Assembly: GCA_029259715.1 (NCBI GenBank)
Contig: JAJDEP010000005.1
Span: forward strand, 124,001 to 188,000
Length of the DNA: 64,000 nt
From: Planctomycetota bacterium
Lineage (GTDB): Bacteria > Planctomycetota > B15-G4
Direction: 5' to 3'
In this document: piece after piece, positions 59,219 to 64,000 of the stretch
Layout: each line of letters opens with the position of its first letter
Position numbering within the stretch: position 1 is the stretch's first letter
The notes under the pieces: model-generated
Database searches by the model: none
Seen by the model: only the letters and a program-made list of their open reading frames with translations
Told to the model about the DNA's origin: nothing
Program-made: the position numbers and the translations under genes

Positions 59219-60226
59219 GTGGGCGGTTCGATCTACCAGCGCCGGTCGGTCGTCGCGCCGGACTCGGACTTCGAATCCGGCGAGTGGTCGCATCTGACCG
59301 TGGGCCGGCGCGGCCGGCTGCTCGATGCCCGGCGCACCCCGGTGACCGTGACCGGTGCCCGCCTGGCGCGGGCCGCCTTCACGGTGCGCCTCGACGATTT
59401 CGAGGACGCCGGCGCGGAATGGGAGCTGCCGCTGTGGGAGGTGAGCCACTTCCAGTTCGCTCCGGGAGGGGAGCGCGTCGAGGCGTCCATGCTCGCCGCC
59501 ATGGCGACGCAGTCGGAGCGGTTCGACCGGCCGTGGGTGGTGCCCGCGGACGTCGCGGCGCGGCCGTCGACGCTGCGCCGCATCGACGCGGAGCAGCAGC
59601 AAGCGCGGGCCTGGCTCGCTGAGCGCTCGCGCTTTGTGCGCGACGGCGGGCAGCTCCCCGAGCCCTTGGTCCGGCGGGGCAGCGAGGCACTGTTTGAAGA
59701 CACCCAGCGCTACCTGGAGCAGCGGAATGTCGGAGAGATGGACGCCGCGTTCGCCACCCGCTGGGTGAGCAACCCCCATTCCGGCGAGTTGGTGAAGGGT
59801 CATTTGGTGGTCCTGGCGGAGCTCGGCCTTGCGCCGTTCCACGGCCAGGTCATCCGTGACGCCGGCCTGTTCGAGGGGCCGTGGAGTCGGGCGCAGCGCG
59901 CGCAGCACATCGTGACCCGGCTCGGCTTCATGCGGGCGCTGCTCGATCTCTGCGCAGGGGGACGCCTGACGCTCTACCGCGGTTGGTCGTCACCGGTGAA
60001 AAGTCCGGTGCGTCGGCGCGGTGGATTGGTGGCGGCCACCCTGTGCGAGCAAGTGGCCCGCAGTCACTTCGAGATCGAAGACCAGGCCGTGGTGCGTTCC
60101 TGGCGGCGTCAGACGGTGTCGGCTGACCGGGTGTTGCTCAGCTATCTCGAGACGGCACAGCTCAACGCGCCATTCCGGGAGGCCGAAGTGGTGTTGGTCG
60201 ACGACGGGGCGCAGGCGCTGTTCTGA
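59219..60226 (+). CDS. Unknown protein with possible ADP-ribosyltransferase-like C-terminal domain, 335 aa
   Basis: The first half (about 1-150) is a beta-rich soluble domain without a family. The second half has RLTLYRGWSSPVKSP, then LVAATLCEQVARSHFEIED and VSADRVLLSYLETAQLNAPFREAEVVLV. The order YRG, a middle helix after a Ser/Thr-rich strand, and a final E-x-E (REAEVVL) recalls the R-S-E class of ADP-ribosyltransferases, although a clear STS motif is missing. GTG 59219 starts 12 bases after the previous stop. This is a fold hypothesis, not an assignment. Confidence 0.65.
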   Translation: MGGSIYQRRSVVAPDSDFESGEWSHLTVGRRGRLLDARRTPVTVTGARLARAAFTVRLDDFEDAGAEWELPLWEVSHFQFAPGGERVEASMLAAMATQSERFDRPWVVPADVAARPSTLRRIDAEQQQARAWLAERSRFVRDGGQLPEPLVRRGSEALFEDTQRYLEQRNVGEMDAAFATRWVSNPHSGELVKGHLVVLAELGLAPFHGQVIRDAGLFEGPWSRAQRAQHIVTRLGFMRALLDLCAGGRLTLYRGWSSPVKSPVRRRGGLVAATLCEQVARSHFEIEDQAVVRSWRRQTVSADRVLLSYLETAQLNAPFREAEVVLVDDGAQALF

Positions 60227-60344
60227 GTGATGGACGGTGGGCGGCGGGCAGCGCACGGCGGTGCCGGCAAGAAGGCGTGCTTGCAGCTTGAATCGGCCGC
60301 CGAGCCTTGTGAATGATGGACCGGTCCCCTCGGGAGGCGCCTCG

Positions 60345-60689
60345 ATGCATCGCTTCGTGTGCCTGATCTTCGCCGCGCTGTTCCTCACCGCGGCCGCCGT
60401 GCAGTGGAACGACCCCGATCCGACGCGCTGGATCGTGCTGTATGTCGTGACCGGCGCGCTCTCGGTGTGGGCCGCCTTCGGGACGGTGAATCCCCTGGTG
60501 GCTCTCGTCGTGGGATTGGGCGCCCTGGTGTGGGCGAGATTCATCGTCTTGCCGTGGAATGAAGAAGAGCGGGAGGTCGTCGGCCTGGTCGTCGTGGGGC
60601 TCTGGCTGGTGCTGGGCCTGGCCTGGCGAGCGGTGCCCTCAGACGGCGCGTCCGGCACCCGTGACGGCGAGGCCGGAGGCCGCGCCTAG
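60345..60689 (+). CDS. TMEM220-like small membrane protein, 114 aa
   Basis: The helical pattern VCLIFAALFLTAAAVQWNDPD and DPTRWIVLYVVTGALSVWAA shows the TMEM220 signature (an NDPD or NDPDP motif before WIxLY). Three further helices follow. The function of the family is unknown. The ATG follows GGGAGG. It is 17 bases upstream of the transporter gene. Confidence 0.8.
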   Translation: MHRFVCLIFAALFLTAAAVQWNDPDPTRWIVLYVVTGALSVWAAFGTVNPLVALVVGLGALVWARFIVLPWNEEEREVVGLVVVGLWLVLGLAWRAVPSDGASGTRDGEAGGRA

Positions 60690-60706
60690 GCGCCTGAGGG
60701 CGTCGG

Positions 60707-62011
60707 ATGGGGACGCGCGCAAACACTCGGGGCGCGTTGATCGGGCTCGCGGCCGGTCTCGGTCTCGGCATGGTGTTGCACGCCCACGAGGGCTCGTGGT
60801 GGCACGCCGTGGCCGAGGTCGTCGAACCGGTCGGCATGGTGTGGGCCCAGGCCTTGCAGGTGGTGGTCCTGCCGCTCGTGCTGGTGCTGCTGTTCGCCAC
60901 GGTGGTGGCGGATCACGGCGAGGCGCCGGTAGGGCGCATGGGTCTCACCGCCTTGGGCGTGTTCATCGGGTTGCTGGCACTGGCCGGGAGTTTCACGCTC
61001 ACCGTCGGCCCGTTGCTGTTGCAGGCCGTGGGACCCGACGCCGCCACGTTCGTGAGCCTGTCGCCGGCCGGGTCCGCGGCGGCGGAAGCGGGCGCGTCGG
61101 CGGCGTCGATACCGGGCAGCGCGCCCACCACCGGGGCCGAATGGTGGGCGTCCCTCCTGCCGGGCAACGTCTTGCGCGCCCTGCTGGACGGGCAATTGCT
61201 GCCGCTGATCCTGCTCGTGCTCCTGCTCGGCCTCGGTGCGCGTTGCTTCGCGCCGCACAGGCGCCGCTTCCTGGCCACGGGCTCGGCGGCCCTGCGCGAC
61301 GCCCTCTTGGCGTTGGTGAACCTGATCCTGTGGGCCATGCCCTACGGCGTGTTCGCCCTGGCGCTCGGCTTCGCGCGCCGCTCGGGGGCCGACCTGGCGG
61401 GGACCCTGGCCGAGTTCGTCGTCATGGTCTCGGCCCTGCTCATCGGCGGGACGCTCCTGCTCTACGCCGTCGCGGTGCTCATCGGCGGGGTGCCACTGGT
61501 GCGCTTCGCGCGGGCGGTGCGCCCGGCGCAGGTGGTGGCGGTGGGCACGCGGTCGTCGTTGGCCACCCTGCCGTCGTTGGTGCAGGCGGCGCGGGACGAC
61601 CTGCACCTCTCCGAGCCGGTGGTCGGCTTCGGTCTGCCGTTTGCGGCTTCCCTGTTCAAGGTCAACCGCATGATCAGCTCGCCCTTCCACCTGCTCTTCC
61701 TGGCGTCCATGTACGGCCTCGAGCTGACGCTGATCGACACGGCCACCTTCGTCGCGACGGTGGTGCTGTTGAGCTTCGCGACGCTCGGCATCCCGAGCGG
61801 CGGGGGCGGCTTCAAGACGCTGCCTCTGTACGTCTCGATGGGCATCCCCGTGGAGGGCTACCTGCTGATCCGCACCCTCGACGTGATCCCCGACATCTTC
61901 AAGACAGTGGTCAACACGACCGGCTTCCTCACGGCCGCCACCGTGCTCGAGCGCCTCACGGGGGCTGGCCGGAAGCGGACGACGTCCCCGGCCGCAGACC
62001 TGCCGGGCTAG
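60707..62011 (+). CDS. DAACS (GltP-type) dicarboxylate/amino-acid:cation symporter, divergent
   Basis: The 434-aa protein has helical hairpin 1 signature VAVGTRSSLATLPSLVQAA, corresponding to TRSSSGTLP in GltPh, and the C-terminal DVIPDIFKTVVNTTGFLTAA. In the last helix the Na-site Asp pair and Asn (D390, D394, N401 in GltPh numbering) are kept, but the substrate Arg397 is Lys and Asp405 is Phe. The NMDGT motif is replaced by FKVNRMISSP. The substrate is therefore likely not aspartate or glutamate. Its stop overlaps that of the convergent sulfatase gene. Confidence 0.82.
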   Translation: MGTRANTRGALIGLAAGLGLGMVLHAHEGSWWHAVAEVVEPVGMVWAQALQVVVLPLVLVLLFATVVADHGEAPVGRMGLTALGVFIGLLALAGSFTLTVGPLLLQAVGPDAATFVSLSPAGSAAAEAGASAASIPGSAPTTGAEWWASLLPGNVLRALLDGQLLPLILLVLLLGLGARCFAPHRRRFLATGSAALRDALLALVNLILWAMPYGVFALALGFARRSGADLAGTLAEFVVMVSALLIGGTLLLYAVAVLIGGVPLVRFARAVRPAQVVAVGTRSSLATLPSLVQAARDDLHLSEPVVGFGLPFAASLFKVNRMISSPFHLLFLASMYGLELTLIDTATFVATVVLLSFATLGIPSGGGGFKTLPLYVSMGIPVEGYLLIRTLDVIPDIFKTVVNTTGFLTAATVLERLTGAGRKRTTSPAADLPG

Positions 62012-63396
62012 CGATCGCCGTGCAGGTAGCCGAGAGCGCGCAGGTGCTCGCGCGCGGTTTCGTCGAGCGTCGCGGGCGGGTTGGGCGCGAAGGACGCGGC
62101 CAGGCGTGCCGATTGGTCCTGCCGGGCCGCCAGGGTGCGCAGCAGACGCGCGACGACCAACGGCTGGCTGCCGGAGAGGTCGCGGGTCTCGCCCGGGTCG
62201 TTCGCGAGGTCGAACAACAACGCCCGCTGCAGGCCGACGTCGATCACGAGCTTCCAGGGGCCGCTGCGCAGGGAGAGCAGCCCGAAGCGCGGTGCGTGGG
62301 CCACGATCTCGGCCTCCTCGCGCTGCGAGCCGTCGAGAGGGAGCCGTCGACCCTGAAGATGCGCCGGGACGTCGAGTCCCTGCAGATCCAGGAGGGTGGG
62401 CAGGACGTCGGCGAGGCCCACGAGGGCGTCGCTGCGGCGACCCCTGAGCGGGGCCAGGCGCTCGGTGGCGGGCAGCCTCAGAAAGAGGGGCACCCGCAGG
62501 CACTCCTCGAACACCGTCTCGTGCAGGAAGCCGCCGTGTTCGCCGAACTCCTCGCCGTGATCGGACACGAACACCAGCAGGGTGCGCTCCCAGACGCCGG
62601 CGCGTCGGAGCTGCTCGACCAGCGTCGCGAGGAGGTCGTCGACCCGTCGGATGGAGGCGTCGTAGAGGTCGAGCAGGTGGTTCCGGTCGAGGCGGGAGGC
62701 GGGGTCGACACCGCTCCAGAAGGTCGTGTGGGCGTCCAGCCAGGAGGCGCCGGGCGGCTGCAGTTGCGTCCAATCGGAGACGATGGCGCCGGCGTAGTCG
62801 GGGTCGACGAAGCCGACCCGGGCGTCGGCCGGCGGGGCGTAGGGGTCGTGGGTCTCGTAGGTGTGCACGAACAGGAAGAAGGGCTGGGTCCCGAAGCCGT
62901 CGAGGCGTGCGGCGGCCCGCTCGAAGATGGCGGCGACCGCGTCGGGCCCGTTGTCGACCTGCTCGTAGCTCTGGAATCCCCGCGCGAAGCCCATGCCCGC
63001 ATCGACGTTGCCGGCCCCGGTGACGGCCGCCGTGCTCCAACCGGCGTCGCCCAGCAGCGTGGCCAGGGTGGGGATGTCGGGGGGCAAGGCGGTGTTGCCG
63101 TCGAGGTCGTAGTTGACGACGCCGTGGGCGGCCGGCAGCAGCCCTGTGAGCAGCGTCATGTGGGAGGGGGCGGTGCGCGGTGAATGCGAGGAGGCGCGCT
63201 CGAAGACGACGCCCTCGGCGGCGAGTTGCACCAGCGAGGGGCTGGTGGGTCGGTCGTGACCGTAGAGCGACAGGCGGTCGGGACGCAGGGTGTCGACGGA
63301 GATGAGGACGACGTTGAGCGGCCCGTCGGGAACCGTCGCCGGTCCACACGCGGCGAACAAGAGCATGGACAGGCACGCGGCGGAGCGCGTTATCAT
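62008..63396 (-). CDS. Sulfatase-fold lipoprotein without Cys nucleophile, 462 aa
   Basis: The leader AACLSMLLFAACGPA is a lipoprotein signal with Cys at residue 17. The alkaline-phosphatase superfamily fold is shown by NVVLISVDTLRPDRLSLYG (metal Asp), TAPSHMTLLTG as nucleophile region, and VFVSDHGEEFGEHGGFLHET, the metal site. The nucleophile region is SHSPRTAPS, without Cys, so formylglycine activation is not expected. It may be a phosphotransferase or phosphodiesterase instead. It overlaps the convergent symporter gene by four bases and diverges from mogA by 36 bases. Confidence 0.85.
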   Translation of the reverse strand: MITRSAACLSMLLFAACGPATVPDGPLNVVLISVDTLRPDRLSLYGHDRPTSPSLVQLAAEGVVFERASSHSPRTAPSHMTLLTGLLPAAHGVVNYDLDGNTALPPDIPTLATLLGDAGWSTAAVTGAGNVDAGMGFARGFQSYEQVDNGPDAVAAIFERAAARLDGFGTQPFFLFVHTYETHDPYAPPADARVGFVDPDYAGAIVSDWTQLQPPGASWLDAHTTFWSGVDPASRLDRNHLLDLYDASIRRVDDLLATLVEQLRRAGVWERTLLVFVSDHGEEFGEHGGFLHETVFEECLRVPLFLRLPATERLAPLRGRRSDALVGLADVLPTLLDLQGLDVPAHLQGRRLPLDGSQREEAEIVAHAPRFGLLSLRSGPWKLVIDVGLQRALLFDLANDPGETRDLSGSQPLVVARLLRTLAARQDQSARLAASFAPNPPATLDETAREHLRALGYLHGDR

Positions 63397-63432
63397 CGCG
63401 GCCCGCCTCGTGCCTCTCTCCGGGAACTCGCC

Positions 63433-63984
63433 ATGACCGACATCGCCCGCATCGGCATCGTCACCGTGTCCGACCGCGCGAGCCGCGGCGAGTACGAGGA
63501 TCGCGGCGGCCCCGCCATCCGGGAGTACCTGAGCGAGGTGCTCTCGTCGCCCTTCGAGGTGGTGGCGCGGGTGGTGCCGGACGAGCGACCCGGACTGGAC
63601 GCCGCGCTCACGGAGTTGTGCGATGCCGAGGGCTGCTGCCTGGTCATCACGACGGGGGGCACCGGGCCCGCCGTCCGTGACGTGACGCCCGAGGCCACGG
63701 AGGCCGTGTGCGCGAAGATGATGCCGGGCTTCGGGGAGCTGATGCGCAAGGTGTCCCTCGAGAAGGTGCCGACGGCGATCCTGTCGCGCCAGACCGCTGG
63801 GATCCGGGGGGCGGCGCTGATCGTCAACCTGCCGGGCCAGCCCAAGGCCATCCGCGAGTGCTTGGATGCTGTGTTCCCGGCCATTCCGTACTGCGTGGAG
63901 CTCATCGGTGGTGCGTACATCACGACCGATGAGGAGCGGCTGGTGGCCTTCCGGCCCAAGTCGGCTCGTCGTCCGCCGGCCTAG
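63433..63984 (+). CDS. mogA: Molybdopterin adenylyltransferase MogA
   Basis: The 183-aa protein has RIGIVTVSDRASRGEYEDRG, VITTGGTGPAVRDVTPEATE and ALIVNLPGQPKAIRECLDAV, all signatures of MogA/MoaB-type enzymes that adenylate molybdopterin before molybdenum insertion. ATG 63433 follows a short divergent gap from the sulfatase gene. The stop lies 16 bases before the window edge, so further molybdenum-cofactor genes may follow outside the window. Confidence 0.93.
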   Translation: MTDIARIGIVTVSDRASRGEYEDRGGPAIREYLSEVLSSPFEVVARVVPDERPGLDAALTELCDAEGCCLVITTGGTGPAVRDVTPEATEAVCAKMMPGFGELMRKVSLEKVPTAILSRQTAGIRGAALIVNLPGQPKAIRECLDAVFPAIPYCVELIGGAYITTDEERLVAFRPKSARRPPA

Positions 63985-64000
63985 GTGCGTTCGGCTTCGC

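Noticed and set aside
63985..64000. A further gene at the right edge
   Set aside because: Only 16 bases remain after mogA, too few to support anything.

Overview
The window is a 64 kb piece of a high-GC chromosome from a Gram-negative-type bacterium: it has RND efflux with a TolC-like outer-membrane factor, many lipoprotein signals, and secreted proteins. The best lineage hint is a domain family that, from memory, is common in large secreted proteins of Planctomycetota. It appears in three secreted proteins here (158-2827, 3084-4373, 39348-40568). An integron whose integrase points the same way as its cassettes also fits, since that layout is known from Planctomycetota and spirochaetes. I regard Planctomycetota as likely but unproven. 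No rRNA, tRNA, CRISPR array or phage was seen.

Region 1 (1-4.4 kb) holds two divergent genes for secreted, modular surface-type proteins. Region 2 (4.5-15.6 kb) is the most interesting. An SOS-type mutagenesis cassette (imuA-imuB-dnaE2) runs with 40 bp spacing into a toxin-antitoxin pair. The toxin gene overlaps an integron integrase by 4 nt, and the integrase is followed by eight gene cassettes with eight attC sites, the last one decayed. Every intact cassette begins with six bases complementary to its own R'' box, as expected for cassettes that moved as circles. The cassettes encode small membrane proteins, a cupin, a DUF1871-like protein and several unknowns, and look lower in GC than the flanks.

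Region 3 (15.7-24.3 kb) carries a lipoprotein, a VOC protein, a three-gene RND efflux operon on the minus strand and a methyltransferase. Region 4 (24.4-27.3 kb) looks like a decayed second cassette array. It contains a two-domain glyoxalase-like gene, a lipoprotein, a small membrane protein and a DUF1801 gene, each near attC-like remnants. It also holds a mosaic pseudogene stitched from two pieces of ppc and two pieces of the glyoxalase-like gene.

Region 5 (27.3-36.6 kb) has a DnaJ/CbpA-like protein with its CbpM partner, PEP carboxylase, a methyltransferase, a translationally coupled soluble histidine kinase and NarL-type regulator, a DUF3185 protein and a PAS-GAF-GGDEF diguanylate cyclase. 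Region 6 (36.7-41.5 kb) is a run of small DUF1801/MmcQ-like and small membrane proteins plus a secreted trypsin-like protein.

Region 7 (41.6-64 kb) is a dense, mostly plus-strand set of accessory and housekeeping genes, many joined by 4-nt GTGA or ATGA overlaps. They include four GNAT acetyltransferases in the window, three DinB-fold proteins, a DedA-DUF393 fusion followed by beta-carbonic anhydrase, a GT11-like glycosyltransferase, NUDIX, a seven-haem cytochrome with TPRs, nitroreductase, a fluoride channel, a DNA alkylation repair protein, a possible ADP-ribosyltransferase fold, a divergent DAACS transporter, a sulfatase-fold lipoprotein and MogA.
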